DNA from: Elephas maximus indicus
Lineage: Eukaryota; Chordata; Mammalia; Proboscidea; Elephantidae
Assembly (NCBI RefSeq): GCF_024166365.1
Contig: NC_064839.1
Span: 20,012,878 to 20,076,877, forward strand
Direction of reading: 5' to 3'
DNA: 64,000 nt
Made by a program: the position numbers and the translations under genes. The notes below the pieces were generated by a model. That model did not search any database. It saw nothing but the letters and a program-made list of their open reading frames with translations, and was not told the DNA's origin. Positions 45,345 to 57,507 of this stretch are shown here, piece after piece. How positions within the stretch are numbered: the stretch's first letter is position 1; every line of letters starts with the position of its first letter.

Positions 45345-48300
45345 CTAGGCACAATCAAAAACAGGCATTAAAAAACACACTGAGGGAAGTTCAGCACTGT
45401 ACAGACTGGTTGCCCAAAAAGTTGTTTGTATATAACGAGTGGTCTCCTAGTAAGACATTGTAGAAAAGAAACAGTGAGTTAACCATCTCAGAAATGGTTA
45501 TCCACTTACCTTCTGAGTCAGCATCTTCTCTCTGGCTTCATCATGTACAGAAGGATTCCATGGAGAAAAGCTGAAGGGAGAGAAAAATATTGAAAACTGC
45601 TTTTGGCTAACTCAACGTCAGTTTTTCAATAATTAAGCCAGTACCCCTAACAAATAAAACTTAAGGAATACTTTTTAAAAAGTGATCTTTTAATAATCAG
45701 TTGTCAACATGTAATTTTAGACATCCAAATGATTTTCTCATGTATCTATCCCTTATAGAGCACTTTACATGGGTTGTCTCATTTAAGCCTCACAACAATC
45801 CCTAGTACTATTTAAAGATGAAGAAAGTGAGAGACAGTAAAATTTAGTCACTACTGTGTCACCAAAGCTAAATGCCAGTCTATCAGCAGAGCCCGTGCTC
45901 TGAACTATGCTGCCTGTCCACAGTGCCAGCGCTGCCAAAGAGCTAAATCACCAGTCCGTCAGATGTCGGTGTTCTCCCAGACACTTGTCCCCAACAGTGA
46001 ATATCAGTGCGGGAGGAACCCCCCACCTCATACACTGTTCCATCTCCGTCCTTTCACCATGTCTGAATGTCAGTGTGGCAGCTCAAGAGGGGCTCCAGCC
46101 AAAACTGCCAACTGAAAAGTCCAGATGTGAATGGATGAGCACGTTACAGGGACCCTTAGGAAACCAAAAGCACCATAGGACTTGCTATTGGCACAATGTG
46201 TCAGACAAAGTCAAGTTCTTGTTTAAGAGTCCAGCAGGCCTCAGAAATCAAGGTGACACCATGTTATAAGGGTTGTAGGTAACAAATTATACATATCCCT
46301 TTCAAACCACCATCCTAAGACTCCTGGGAAACGGGGACACAGCACTGCAAAGGTGCAGTCTATCAAAGGACACTGCACCTACCTGATTGCATAAGGGTCC
46401 TCTATTTTAGGCTGGTCAAACAGATGAGCCGTGCACACCTTAACACTGTCAACCACTTTACTTTTAAAAAGCTGAACATCTTTTTCGTACCTGTGTTACA
46501 GTTTAAATAATAAAAAAGTTACCAATTTAATCTACTTAGTTGCATTTTCCAATTTTTCTGAAATGACAGAGCAAAAGTGACATACAGTACTGCAGCCTCT
46601 GGGTTTAGGGGGCTGGCCGTATCGATCTTGTAGAAAACTCGCCTTGCATACATCAGCACTTGCCAGATGTGGTTGTGGTTCCGCCTGAACGGAAAGTGCA
46701 CCATTACTGAGGCCCCCACTGCGGTCTGACGTCATTAGAAGAAACACTTAGTTACTAACCTCCATTTTGCAAACGCTCTCTTCACATCCAGTTCACCTGA
46801 GGTGGGGTCAACAAGCGGGTGAAAGACGGGAATATCAAACACCAAGCGCTGTATTTAAAAAGAGACATATCCTTTAATGGAAGCAGTGGAGGAAAACCCA
46901 CAGCTTATTAGACCCAGAGAGACAGTCGTCAAGGGAGCTTCAAGGGAACAAGGCAGTCACATACGTTAAAAGTCAAAAAGCAGCCTCAAGAGGGATACTT
47001 AACTGCTTTGACCATTTTCCTGTAAAATGAATTTTGCAATGAAAACAACAGTCACTCTCCTCCCCTAAAGCACCATGACCGCCATTCACATAGTAAGTGC
47101 TGGGGTGCAGCTTCCAGCCTCACTTGCACACCTTGGGCAGAGAAACAAAGCTATAGGCAGAGGACAGCCCGACAGAAGGGGCTGCAAAGCAAAAAATCCC
47201 CTCAACGACTAGGGGGCAGACAAGCATTCTGGAAAACTGAAATCATAGAACTATTAGGAAATCTCTAAGCTCTTTAAGCCAGCCTATCTCTACTTACTGG
47301 ACAGTCCCCATCCGGGTAGTTATCAGGGATATAAACTGTAAACTTAAATACACCATCCTGATACAGTCCGTGCCGTATGAATATGACTCCAAACCACACT
47401 GTAGGAAAAAATAAAAATGGTTAAGGTTTATGTGTGTGTCAGAGGAACCATAAATAGGCTATAAGAGTGACTCTTCGTCTTACTTAGCGCAGAGCGGTAA
47501 GATGGCTGCACATAGACTCCTGGTAACTTCTGCTTCACAACCAAGGTACTAGAAGAGAAGCAGCAGAATAATTAACTTGTCTGGATGTAAATGACATGCT
47601 TAGAGAGCAAACCACCCCATGATCATTTTTGGGGGCAAGGGATGGTCCCGCCAGAGGTAGCCGATGTCCCAGGCACACACGCCCAGTTGCCATAATCTGT
47701 CGCTGGGCACGCTGAGTGAGCACCGGCCTGGCTGCTGCCCAGGTACTGGCTTCCTAACACGATCTCACAGGAGAGACACGAGCCAAAAAAGGGCCCCAGA
47801 TTGAGAAAGTAAAGCCAAAAAGGACACGCAAGGACCAGGTTTTCCTCCAGAAACCACAGCTTCCCCAAAACATCACCTTGGAAACCAGTCTTAGGTAATT
47901 CTGAGTAGTGCAGCCTGATTTAAATAAATGAGAGTATTTGTAAAATTGTTATTGCTTGTGTGACTGGAGATGGCCAGATTTCACACACACATTCAGAAGT
48001 CATTTTAAAATGCCATTTTAGGTAATCTGATAAAAATTCCACGGCACTGCTGTCACTCAGGTGTCATTTCGAGTTTGAATCAGCAGATCGTGCAGCGGAG
48101 GGCAGTTTTTGATTTGCAGTGTTATTTGGTAAAGGCAGGCATCAATGTGGGGCTCTCGTGCTGTACTCTGCTCCCAAGTCGCCCCCAAAACTCCGACCCA
48201 CGCACTCTGCGGGCCCCACGGGGGTGGGGTAATGGGGAGTGTGGAAGACAGGAGCACTGCCAGGAAGGGCCCACTGGCTTTTCTGGAACTTAGTTACCCA

Positions 48301-51212
48301 CTGACAGCCACTCTGCTCTGGTCCCTGCAGCTGTGAGCCTACATAAGTAAGGCTCTGACCAGACCTTGAGAAGAACAATGCTTTCCTAGAGCCTGAAAAC
48401 ACATTAACCCGCCAATCTTGAATTTTATCCAGAAGTAGCTTATTGGGCCATTGTCAATTGTTTTTACTACCTATTGGCCATGGTACTTGCTTACTTTTAA
48501 CCTTTTAAAAGTAGTTATCTGTTCCGCTTTTAGATTGCTAAAATTCAGCAGCAGCAGTGGCTGGCAGATTATCTACTAGTCTGATCTGCCAGAAAAAGCA
48601 ATTTTGTGGTCTGCTACAGAGAGCAGATTTAATCACTACGATAGAAGCCTGCCCCAACTCCCTGCCCAGGCTCAAGCACAAGGCCTTGATTGTAAAGCTG
48701 AAGGGGCCGCTGCTACCAAATCACAGCCAGTCAATTACACTGCAGCCTCAGACCCTCTGCAACACACATACACAGACAGGGATGGGTACACAGTGCTTTT
48801 AAAATAACTTCATATACAAAGGAACTTTACAATGATGGCTACTGAGAATTCTCCAAATTTTATATCCTTCTAACAAATGATCAAGGCAAACGCCATCTAA
48901 AGTCACTTGATTTTGAGCCCCTGTAACGTGCCAGGTGCTGTGAGTCACTACTAAGCCCCTCTGTACAAGTGCCTACTTCCTTACTCGCTACAGATCTGTG
49001 CAACTTTTAGTCCAATTTTGGAATTCCGTGACTAGTCAGGTTCTTAACATGGAGCCCAAATCTAACTTCCCTGTAATTACCCGGTTCTGCCCTCGGGGGT
49101 CATACAGAATAAGTCAAATCACCTTTCTAATACCAGACTTTCAAGATGAGGATGGTTTTAGTAAGTACGTGCTACATCTTCTCATCTCCAAGCCAGTGTC
49201 TCCAGCTCCTCCAACTGCCGACCTCTATCTAAGGTCTGGCTTCCTGACCTCTCCCTCCTGGGACCACCATCTCAGGTGGTGGTCAGCCTGTCCAGATGCC
49301 TCCCACAAGGTGGTAAGTCTGACCAAAGAAATAACAGATGCCACCCTTCCACTGGCCTGCCCCCTACAAAAGCCTCTTCAGGAGGTGAATTCCTCACTTC
49401 ATATAAAGTTCAAAAGGAAGACCAAACTGAAGTTATTAAGGTCCTGGCCTACCGTAGGTTCATAAATCTTAGATTCTTCTTCCTCTTTCTCTCCAAAACA
49501 GCTGTGGAAATTAAGGCACACGTCTGGTTTTAAATCTTATTTACCCAAGCACCAAGTATGAATCGTTATATTGAAGAGAGGATACTTACGTAACTACCTA
49601 GGTCTTGGTTAAGACACATACACCACAAGCAATCACCTCCACAGTTTCCATACATTAAAGCTCATAATGGGGGGCGGGGTGAACCGAGCTTTGAAATTAA
49701 TGACTGCCATTTACTGAAGCCATCAGAATAAATGACATACATTGCCTTAAGGATCATTCGAAATTAAATAACTTGTTGAGAACTTACAATTCTGCAAGAA
49801 GAGAGTATTCCAGGTAGAAGGGTCCGTAAGAAGCATGTGTGCCATTTGTTGACTGTGCTGCTTGGGCGGGAGATGTAGGCTTAGTTATGGGCAAAGCGTT
49901 TTTGGGTATAGAAGGCAGCTGTTTCTTGGGGGCGGTGCGTGGAGGACTGCTTTTCACGTCCCCTGTTAATGTCTTCTCCTCACCATCAGATCGCTATTCA
50001 AGACAAAGAATGTTTGTTAGGCTGATTCTTAAATCACGAGAGTATAATCTTAACTCCATGACCTAAAAGCTGGAATTACTCTTTTACAAGGACATTGTCA
50101 CACCATGATCGAGAGCAGGCAGGCCCTACAAAGAGTAGAACAAAGCTAAAGCAAGAGTAAAATCTTCCGAAAACTTTTTCCACAGCTGTATCCTCTACGG
50201 GCAATAAAGCCAGGATTTCCAGGATTAACTGAACCAGAGAAAGACATGGCTTCCCCTGATGCCCCTCCCCCCAAAAGAGGGGAACGGGTTTCCCCAGCAT
50301 TAAACGCTGTAGAAGACCTAGAAAAGTCCCCTTGCACCCTGGTACTGTAGACAGTCAGGTGCTAAGAAGTTCAACATAAAGTCAAGAGTATGGACGACTA
50401 AAATTAGGTACTACCTGATGATGTTAACACCTGGGTTAGAAACGAACCAAGCAGCTGGCCCCTTGTTTACTTGGGTCTGATCCTGATCTTGTTCCTAAAG
50501 GCTGTGTTCCCATATTTGGAATACCACCAGCATAAACTGCCATGACAAAGATCTAATAAGTCAGAGGCCAAACTGCCATCTCAGAGGTGCTTCCTTGGCT
50601 CACGTACAACCAAAGGGTTTTTTAAGTAGCTGCGTAGAAAATGTATAGAAAAAAAGATGTTTAACAGCAGTGTTCTCTTAGAGAATTATGGGTTATTTTC
50701 TTTTTGCTTAGCTGCATGTTTTAAGCTTTCCTAAAGTGAAAATGTATTATTTTTGCAACAAAAAAAATAAATATTTTATTTAGAAAAATTCACCTAGTGT
50801 CTTCCAGTCTGACTTGACCACATTGGACTGGCCGTTTCCAAGTCTTCTCTAAACAGGGGATCTAACTTTTAGTTTAGTACAAAACCTACTACAGTGATGT
50901 GTCACAGATCTCATGTGTGTACCCATAAACTGAATCTCAGCACTGGGATTACCAGAAAGATTTCTACTGGAGACACAATCTCAGTGTCAGAAACCAACTT
51001 TAGCTGACAAAATTATTATTTCTCAATAGTAAACCTAAACCAGAAAAACCAGGTAATTCCATAAAAATTATAAGCAACTTTGGTATGAGTTATTTTGGCC
51101 TCTATTATGGCCCTTTTTCCTAACCGAGAAGCAAATGGGTTTCCTCACTAAATCTCTCGACTGTACCTACTTTGCGTACAGAGCTTGTAGACATGCTCCA
51201 GAAAGGGTTCAT
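45234..51212 (-). CDS. AKTIP: AKTIP (FTS), AKT-interacting UEV-domain protein, complete CDS
   Basis: Nine coding exons on the - strand join in frame to a 293-residue protein (292 with the alternative acceptor) matching mammalian AKTIP from [14 protein letters not shown] to [14 protein letters not shown] is a catalytically dead E2-like (UEV) protein. It forms the FTS-Hook-FHIP complex that links cargo to dynein, binds AKT1 and contributes to telomere and lamina function. A Ser/Pro-rich N-terminal tail (residues ~15-65) precedes the UBC fold (~75-225). Where active E2s have the catalytic Cys after the HPN motif, this one reads [18 protein letters not shown] with no Cys. C-terminal to the fold are a Pro-rich [14 protein letters not shown] segment and a basic tail. 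No disabling mutation seen. The gene converges on RBL2 and starts in a CpG island. Confidence 0.97.
45342..45347 (-). promoter_or_regulatory. AKTIP: NAGNAG tandem splice acceptor (TAGAAG)
   Basis: Read on the - strand, the exon 10 acceptor is TAG followed directly by AAG, so splicing can occur at two sites 3 nt apart. It yields proteins of 293 or 292 residues differing by one Lys. Confidence 0.85.
45510..45570 (-). CDS. AKTIP: AKTIP exon 9
   Basis: 61 bp, acceptor ccttcag, donor AAG|gtaagt. Encodes [20 protein letters not shown]. Confidence 0.96.
45755..45925 (+). repeat. MIR SINE relic in AKTIP intron 9
   Basis: MIR phrases in order: gcactttacatgggttgtct, catttaagcctcacaacaat, agatgaagaaagtgag and cccgtgctctgaactatgct. 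Confidence 0.8.
46383..46490 (-). CDS. AKTIP: AKTIP exon 8
   Basis: 108 bp, acceptor acacag, donor CAG|gtaggt. Encodes [20 protein letters not shown] through KIEDPYAI, the C-terminal helices of the fold. Confidence 0.97.
46586..46684 (-). CDS. AKTIP: AKTIP exon 7
   Basis: 99 bp, acceptor gttcag, donor CT|gtatgt. Encodes [20 protein letters not shown] and [12 protein letters not shown]. Confidence 0.97.
46760..46848 (-). CDS. AKTIP: AKTIP exon 6
   Basis: 89 bp, acceptor aatacag, donor AG|gttagt. Encodes [20 protein letters not shown] and DVKRAFAKW. This is the region where active E2 enzymes carry HPN and the catalytic Cys; no Cys is present. Confidence 0.97.
47298..47398 (-). CDS. AKTIP: AKTIP exon 5
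   Basis: 101 bp, acceptor cctacag, donor CCA|gtaagt. Encodes [20 protein letters not shown] and [13 protein letters not shown], central strands of the UBC fold. Confidence 0.97.
47484..47548 (-). CDS. AKTIP: AKTIP exon 4
   Basis: 65 bp, acceptor ttctag, donor A|gtaaga. Encodes [20 protein letters not shown] then L. Confidence 0.96.
47549..49787. other. AKTIP intron 3
   Basis: No transposon recognised with confidence. Open frames here, such as one at 48,998-49,465, lack any family features and codon context. Confidence 0.5.
49788..49993 (-). CDS. AKTIP: AKTIP exon 3
   Basis: 206 bp, acceptor ttgaatag, donor TT|gtaagt. Encodes [20 protein letters not shown] through LEYSLLAE: the Ser/Pro/Lys-rich N-terminal tail and the first strand of the UEV domain. 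Confidence 0.97.
49994..51170. other. AKTIP intron 2
   Basis: Unique-looking sequence; nothing beyond A-rich stretches near 50,758. Confidence 0.5.
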
Positions 51213-51282
51213 AACGTGTCTTCCGAACAAAGAAATTCAGTGGTCTGAGTCATCAAATTCTGGTCCTTAGCATTCACTTTAC
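51171..51282 (-). CDS. AKTIP: AKTIP exon 2: 5' UTR end and start codon
   Basis: The ATG is at 51,212-51,210 and 14 codons ([14 protein letters not shown]) run to the AAA|gtaggt donor at 51,171. The 5' limit at 51,282 is tentative, from the ctttttttaag acceptor candidate; other AGs lie closer to the ATG. Confidence 0.85.
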
Positions 51283-51384
51283 CTTAAAAAAAGATGGGGA
51301 AAACATAAAAACATAACACCACCAACAGTTAAGAATTCTGAAATGCTTGTGAACGAAATCTGACACTCTAAATAGTCTCTAACT

Positions 51385-51552
51385 AGAAGCCCTGATGGCA
51401 TAGTAGTTAAGTGCTACGGCTGCTAACCAAAAGGTTGGCAGTTTGAATCCACCAAGCGTTCCTTGGAAACCCTATGGGGCAGTTCTCCTCTGTCATATAG
51501 GGTCACTGTGAGTCGAAACGGACTCAACAGCAATGTTTTTTTTTTTTTAACC
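51385..51552 (+). mobile_element. AfroSINE
   Basis: Head agaagccctgatggcatag through tail cactgtgagtcgaaacgg with T tract; in AKTIP intron 1. Confidence 0.9.
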
Positions 51553-51554
51553 AC

Positions 51555-52030
51555 CAGTGACCACCCTGACAGGGAACACAACAGAGAGTCCCCAACACAG
51601 CAGGAGAAAAGTGGAATGCAGAACTCAAATTCTAGTGAAAAGACCAGACTTAATGTTCTGACTGAGACTGGAGGGACCCCGGAAGACAGGGCCTCCAGAC
51701 TCTGTTAGCCCAAAACTAAAACCATTCCTGAAGCTAACTCTTGAGACAAAGATTAGACTGGACTATAAGGCATAACATGATACTCGTGAAGACAGTGTTT
51801 CTTAGCTCAAGTAGGTACATGAGACTAAGTGGGCAACTCCTGTCTGGACGCAAGCTGAGAAGGCAGAAAGGGACAGGAGCTGGTTGAATGGACACAGGAA
51901 ATCCGAGGTGGAAAGGGGGAGTGTCCTGTCACATTATAGGGAGATAACTAACATCACATAACAATGTGTGTATAAGCCTTTGTATGAGAAACGAACTGTA
52001 AACTTTCACTTAAAGCACCAGAAAAAAAAG
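51555..52030 (+). mobile_element. Young L1 3' end (elephant-type), sense
   Basis: Same family as 968-1,539 in the opposite orientation: ccctgacagggaacacaaca at the left, gtaaactttcacttaaagca at the right, then an A-rich end. Directly abuts the SINE at 51,385. Confidence 0.8.
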
Positions 52031-53879
52031 AGTTCATAAAAAAAGTCTAAACAGAGGTAACAATAAAACAGTATATAATATATAGTTATAAACCTAGGTG
52101 GGGGGAAGTCTTCTGATATCTTCAGAAATTGTTTCTTTCAATATTGCCTCCTCTTCTGGCTCCACTCCCTTCCCCTACTATAGATACCTGCAGGAGTCTG
52201 TGAACTGGGTCCCTGTCCACAGATCAGAATATCCAGCGGTAGTTTGGCTTTGGTGCGAAAAATTCAGAAGATATGGACTACGACACTTGCTACTAGCATA
52301 GTATCCAGGCCTTTAACTCTTGGAAAAGACAGGTTCAGAAGGCACTGTACCCACATACACCAAAGCTGTATCACCGTTCCTAGGGTGTTGGGAACAATGA
52401 CGACATTCCAAGGTGGCTGACTTAAAAGTATCTTAAATTACTTGTCTTGAGGACAGAATGACTCCAAGGAAACTAGTAGCCAAAGAAATAAGAGCAGAGA
52501 GGGAGGGTACAGCACGCATATCTTGATAGGCAGTCACGGCTAACTGTTCTGTCCAATCATTCGGATAAAACTGCCTTTTTCAGCTGCTAAAAATATGGAA
52601 AACTGCAGGATTAGGCATTTAAGGAACTGCCAATCAATACATACAGATGCAACAGAGGAGTGTAAATAAAAAAGACATTTTACAAGCACAAATCTGCCAC
52701 AACAAGATTCAAGCAGTAGATCAGACAACATGTCTCAAAGGTCACAAAGTCAGTAGGTCATTTACTAAAAATACAAAGAAGAGGCAAAGGAAAAGAAGCC
52801 AGCTGAGCAGTAAGAACAGCAACTTCTCTGCTCTGGTGACTTCTTCCCAGGCTGTTAAGATTTAAAACAGATTTAAGCTCCTTCTCTGAATTCCTACTTA
52901 CACCAATAAAAAGGGTGTAAGGTGAAAGGGTCAAAATTTAGCAACATTTTACTAAATTCATAAGCCAATCAGCAGAGAGCCATGTACCAAACATCTCTAA
53001 TCACCAATAATGTTCTCTCTCTGCCTAGCCTGACTTCCTGGGGTGGGTACCAGGTCTCCCATACTCCACCGGTACCTGTGCCTGCTGTTTGGCTTTCCAA
53101 GAGATGAGGCCACCCAGTAATGACATCAGAGGAATGAAGAACCCGGTTCTTCCACTCACCTGCTGACTTAGATCCAAAAAGCAGCAACAGCTCTCTGCAA
53201 ATCTCTCTTTCAAGGTGACTATGATGCAGATGGTTGCTATGAGTCCAAACTGACTCAACACCATTGGGTTTATGACACAGATGAAAATAGGTGGACATCA
53301 AAAATGTGTGCGGGCATGTTCACGTTTGGCCCAAATGAAAACAATACAGGTTTTCAGATCCAGCAGTACTGTACAACATCACACTATTGACTTGGACAGA
53401 CCTGATTTAGCAGGACTCCCACTCCTTGGGCCCCAGTGCCCTGTTTGATTATGACTGCATGACTGGGCCTTGAAGAAGACTCTTTGAGTCTTGCCCCCAG
53501 TTCCTCCAATCTTTAAGCAGAAGGTTTTGTCTACTACTGCCTACCCTTGTGATAGATTTTTAAATCAAACGTTTCCAGCAGCCACGCAATCACCAAGAGA
53601 AATCATATTCTACTTTTCGGGTATTTTCCAACAGTAGCGCCATAGATGGAAGGAAGATACAAGGAATACGTCCTAGTCACTGGGAACAATTTTAGAATTT
53701 CTGCTCCTTTGGCCATAGGAACAAAACATGATTGTTTTCTTTTATACAGCTGAGACCCATACATGGCACGAGCCCAAACTGGAGATGACTGCTGTTTCTC
53801 CTATGCGCCCCGGTGCCCCATAGGCATTAACTTAATACCATCCTGAAAGACGCTTAATAAATTCCAAGTTAGGCGACGG
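52031..53879. other. AKTIP intron 1, middle
   Basis: Mostly unique. Holds one SINE tail fragment (53,228-53,273); otherwise no gene or RNA gene seen. Confidence 0.5.
53228..53273 (+). repeat. AfroSINE 3'-end fragment
   Basis: Only the tail survives: gttgctatgagtccaaactg and accattgggttt. Confidence 0.6.
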
Positions 53880-55220
53880 TGCAGGGACAAAGACAAAAAC
53901 GACCCAGTCCCAGATGGGCATCAGCTCCCGGACAGGTAGCTGGCCTCGGACAGGCGCCCTCGCCCAGGGCGGAAACTCATCTTCGCGCACACAGAGAATC
54001 TGGACAAACCTGTCTCGAGGTGCTGCATGGCAGAGGCCACGTCCTGGCCTCGCTGCGATCTCAAGACGAGGGCTCGAGGCCGACCCGGGCCCGCGAAGCC
54101 GACCCGGGCCGGCGAGGCCCACCGGCGGCGGCTGAGGGCCTCGGAGCTCGGCGACGGCCCCCTTCAGTGAGGACACAGGGACTGGGCTGGAGAGGACGGG
54201 CCCCAGACGGGGCGAGCAGACAGGCCCGCCTCCACGCCAGCCTGGCCCAGCTCCCGCCGCAGTCCCCAGGGCCAGGCCTGGGCAGCCACCAGCGCGCAGC
54301 AGGTGCCTGCAAACGCGGACAGGTGCCCGGCCAGTCCCCGTGTCCATGCGCGGCCGCCGTCGCTGTGGAGTCGGGAGTGCTCGGTAGGCCAGACAAGTGC
54401 CGAGCCCAACGCCAAGAGCCAGGGTTTAAGGCCTCCTTAGCCCTCGCGTACCTACCGGACGGCCTGGCAGCGCGCCTCTCCCGGTTGCCTTCAACGCAAC
54501 GCGCTTGGCGGCCGAGCGCGGTCGCAGCCCGACAGCATCTCCAGCCGCAGCGCCTGCCCGGCCCCTGCCCGCTCCCCGCCCCGCCCTTCCCTTGGCGTCG
54601 GGCTCCGCCCCCGGCCTCGCCGCTTCCGCCCCAGCCTCCTGGTGCCAAGTGGCTCCCGCACCTGCCCGTCAAGAGCGTTCTTCCGGGGGCCTTGGCCGGT
54701 GGCACTCCGTTCTGCCAATCCAATCCGCTCCGCTCGGGTGGGGCCGCACTTGACCCTCCCCCTTATATGACAGCGCTCGGGGCTACCTCGCCATCACGGA
54801 AGTATCGGCCTGTCTGGGCAGTTGGAGGAGGGGGACAAACAAGCGCTCGGACATAATTGGCCACGGCGCCCGTCAATCACTGCGGAGCCCCGCCTAGCAG
54901 CTTATGCGGACAGGCTTTCCAGCCACTCAGGGAGCCTGTGACTGCGGGCTTTTTCAGCCTGGGCCGGGTACGGCCCGGCTCTGGGCTGCTGTCCCCAAGA
55001 GGGGCTTTGGGGACCAGACGGTCAAATGTTGGGCCACTGGTTACGGCAAGGGCGACGCCTGACGGCCACCTGGCCCCGGGACCTTCGGAACATTGCGTTC
55101 TATGGTTCCGGGTGGCACCGCCACGTTGACTCCTCGGGGGTCCCAGGCGGGCCTGGAAGGGGCGGGCCCGAGGGGAGGTTGTCAGGTTGGAAGTGGAAGA
55201 GCGCTTCACACGAAGTTGAC
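53880..55220. promoter_or_regulatory. AKTIP: CpG island / AKTIP promoter region
   Basis: About 1.3 kb of GC- and CpG-rich DNA in an otherwise AT-rich window. Between 54,570 and 54,615 there are clustered CCGCCC/CCGCCCC (Sp1-type) boxes. An ATTGG at 54,856-54,860 gives a CCAAT box on the - strand, and there are TTCCGG ETS-type motifs near 54,680. No TATA box in a convincing position, as is usual for housekeeping promoters. Confidence 0.85.
54456..54580 (-). other. AKTIP: Putative non-coding exon 1 of AKTIP
   Basis: A good donor on the - strand (CCG|gtaggt, last exon base 54,456) lies inside the CpG island upstream of the coding exons; a second donor is 4 bp further on. The exon's upstream limit, and so the start site, is a guess. 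Human AKTIP also begins with a non-coding exon in a CpG island. Confidence 0.45.
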
Positions 55221-55539
55221 ACGTCCGTTTTCCTTAGCAAAGCAGGACGGGCTACTGGAGATGGGTGATGAGAGCCAAACTTCCAGTCATCTCCTGTCGC
55301 TGCCAGGGGAGGTTTTAAAAAACGTACACGTCGGTCCAAACGTCTAGAATCCAAATCTGGGGGGCAGCGAGTACCAAAAATCTACATTTTTAAAAACCAG
55401 TTCCCATTTTAACAGTGCGATTCTGGTGCGCACCAAAGTTTGAGAACCTCCCGCATGGCAACGTTGCCCCTGGTCTTTTTTTAAAAAACCTATCAGCCTT
55501 CACTTTGACCTGAAACACCCTTACCACGAATAACTTTTC

Positions 55540-55735
55540 ACTGCTCAGAAGCCTTCAACGGGGGCCATTTCATACTGAATAAAATCTAAACTCAGTCCAG
55601 CCATTAAGGCACACCCTGTTCAGACCGAATTCCCTAGGACCTCGTCACTCTGCACGCCTGACTCCAGACCAATTCTGTGACGGCTGCCATCGGCATTCAC
55701 ACCTCCAGGCCTGTTCTCATAATCGTGCCTGCTTC
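55540..55735 (+). repeat. L2-like relic
   Basis: Phrases typical of L2 ends (ttcactgctcagaagccttc; gaataaaatctaaactcag), followed by a (TG)n(TA)n microsatellite at 55,735-55,772. Confidence 0.5.
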
Positions 55736-55772
55736 GTGTGTGTGTGTGTGTGTGTTTATATATATATATATA
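55735..55772. repeat. (TG)n(TA)n microsatellite
   Basis: About ten TG/GT units followed by a TA run. Confidence 0.9.
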
Positions 55773-55774
55773 AA

Positions 55775-56270
55775 TTTTTTTTATTGTGCTTTAAGCAAAA
55801 GTTTATAGTTCAAGTTAGTTTCTCATATAAAAATGTACACACACATTGTTACGTGATCCTAGTTGCTCTCCCTATAATGTGACAGCACACTCCTTTCCAC
55901 CCCAGATTTCCTGTGTCTGTTCACCTAGCTCCTGTCCCTTTTTGCCTTCTCATCTCGCCTCCGGGACAGGAGCTGCCCGCCTAGTGTCACGTATCTACTT
56001 GAGCTAACAAGCACTCTCTTCACAGATATCATTTCATGTCTTATAGTCCACTCTAATCTTTGTCTCGAGAGTTGGCTTCCGAAATGGTTTTACTTTTGGG
56101 CTCACAGATAAGCCTGGGGACCTTGTCTTCTGGGTTCACTCCAGTCTCAGACAGACCAGTAAATCTGGTCTTTTTACTAGAATTTGAGTTTGGCACCCTA
56201 CTTTTCTCCTGTTCCATCAGGGACTCTCTGCTGTGTTCCCTGTCAGGGGTGCCTCCTCTTGAGAAGTCCC
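55775..56270 (-). mobile_element. Young L1 3' end (elephant-type), antisense
   Basis: ttttattgtgctttaagcaa at the left and cctgtcaggg... at the right, matching the copies at 968-1,539 and 51,555-52,030. No clear duplication found. Confidence 0.8.
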
Positions 56271-56699
56271 TCCAGCCTCTGACATTGGAATTCTAAATAC
56301 CCATGAAAAACCCTGCCCCCCAAAAGTTTTCTACCCTTTCTCATGGACATTCATGGCACTGACTTTTTGCTCTCTGCCACACCTTCTAATACAGCATCTT
56401 ACCCTCAGAAAAGGGGAAATATTCTCTGACCAGATGATTTATTATTGGTTGCCTCTGAGATTCTGGCAATGATCTACTTGGTAAAATGGTAAGAAGCCAA
56501 ACTTTCCTGATGTTAATCCCAAGGGTTGTTTCTGAAATCCGGCTTCTTCCCCCAGCTGAAAACACCCCTGAGCCACTTCCTTTTGTCTGGTCTGAATATA
56601 CTTAGGGATGTTATAATCCCCTTAATATCAGTCTCAACCAATATAAAAAAGACAGTGGCTAGTGGAGAACAGATTGTACCATGGAGTAGGAGAGGAGTT

Positions 56700-57000
56700 G
56701 GAAAACCATTGCAATAGTTCAAGTAAGAGATGACTGCATGAATTTGGTGCGGAGATGGAGAAGTGCATGAGTTCCAGAGATACCGAGGAGGTGGAATGGA
56801 CAGGGCTTGGCCATGGATTGCAATATGGGAGGAAGAAGAACAAGGAGGTTATCACCGACGATGCTTAGATTTTTGGCTTGAGCTACTGGCTAGATGATGA
56901 CGCCATTCACTGAGATGAGAAAACAGTGGACCATAAGCAAGTTTGAGAATGAAGGGAATGAGTAAATAATGAGTTCTGTCTTGGCTAGGTCATGCTTGGG
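56700..57000 (+). repeat. Ancient interspersed repeat, same family as 12,320-14,495
   Basis: Contains gcaatagttcaagtaagaga, agatttttggcttgagctac and attcactgagatgagaaaac, in the order of that family. Confidence 0.5.
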
Positions 57001-57079
57001 ATGTTTCTGCAAGCAATGTTGCCAATGTACCTGTTACCCATTTCCACTTCTTCATTGCTGATAGAGCCTCAATTTTGGT

Positions 57080-57500
57080 GAGGAGTTCTAGCCCTTTGAT
57101 GGCTCCCCATTGCCCTTAGGCAAAGTCCCAGCTCCTTACAATGGCTATGGGCCCAGAATGGCAGGGCCAACAGCTGTCCAGGCCCACCTGCCCCCAGGGT
57201 CCAGCCACTCAGGCATTTCTTCAGTTCCTTGCAGGATTTATGCTCCCTTACTTTGTTTGCCACCACAGGATGGTGCCTTCGTGTTGGATGTTCCCTTCTC
57301 TTTCCCTGTTCTAGGTGAGCAAATCTCAGCTCAAACACTTCCTCAGGCCAATTTTCTGTTGATCTCGGAGATGACGTGACATCATCTAGACTGTGAGCTC
57401 CATGAGTCAGGCACCATGTCTGTCTGTTCTCCATTGCCTCCCCACATCCAGCCCAACACCTGGCTATAATAATAGGTATGCAATAAATATTTGACAAACG
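57080..57500 (+). repeat. L2 LINE 3' relic
   Basis: tggctccccattgcccttag, ggcaaagtcccagctcctt, ctagactgtgagctccatga and caataaatatttgacaaacg, the usual L2 3' order. Confidence 0.8.
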
Positions 57501-57507
57501 AAGGATA

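Noticed and set aside
48998..49465. 155-codon open frame inside AKTIP intron 3
   Set aside because: No recognisable domain, no splice or expression evidence, and on the strand opposite to the gene.
53879..54856. 325-codon open frame on the + strand in the CpG island, with long overlapping frames on the other strand
   Set aside because: Stop codons are rare by chance in GC-rich DNA. The product is Pro/Ala/Arg-rich low complexity with no family features, and it lies antisense to the AKTIP promoter.
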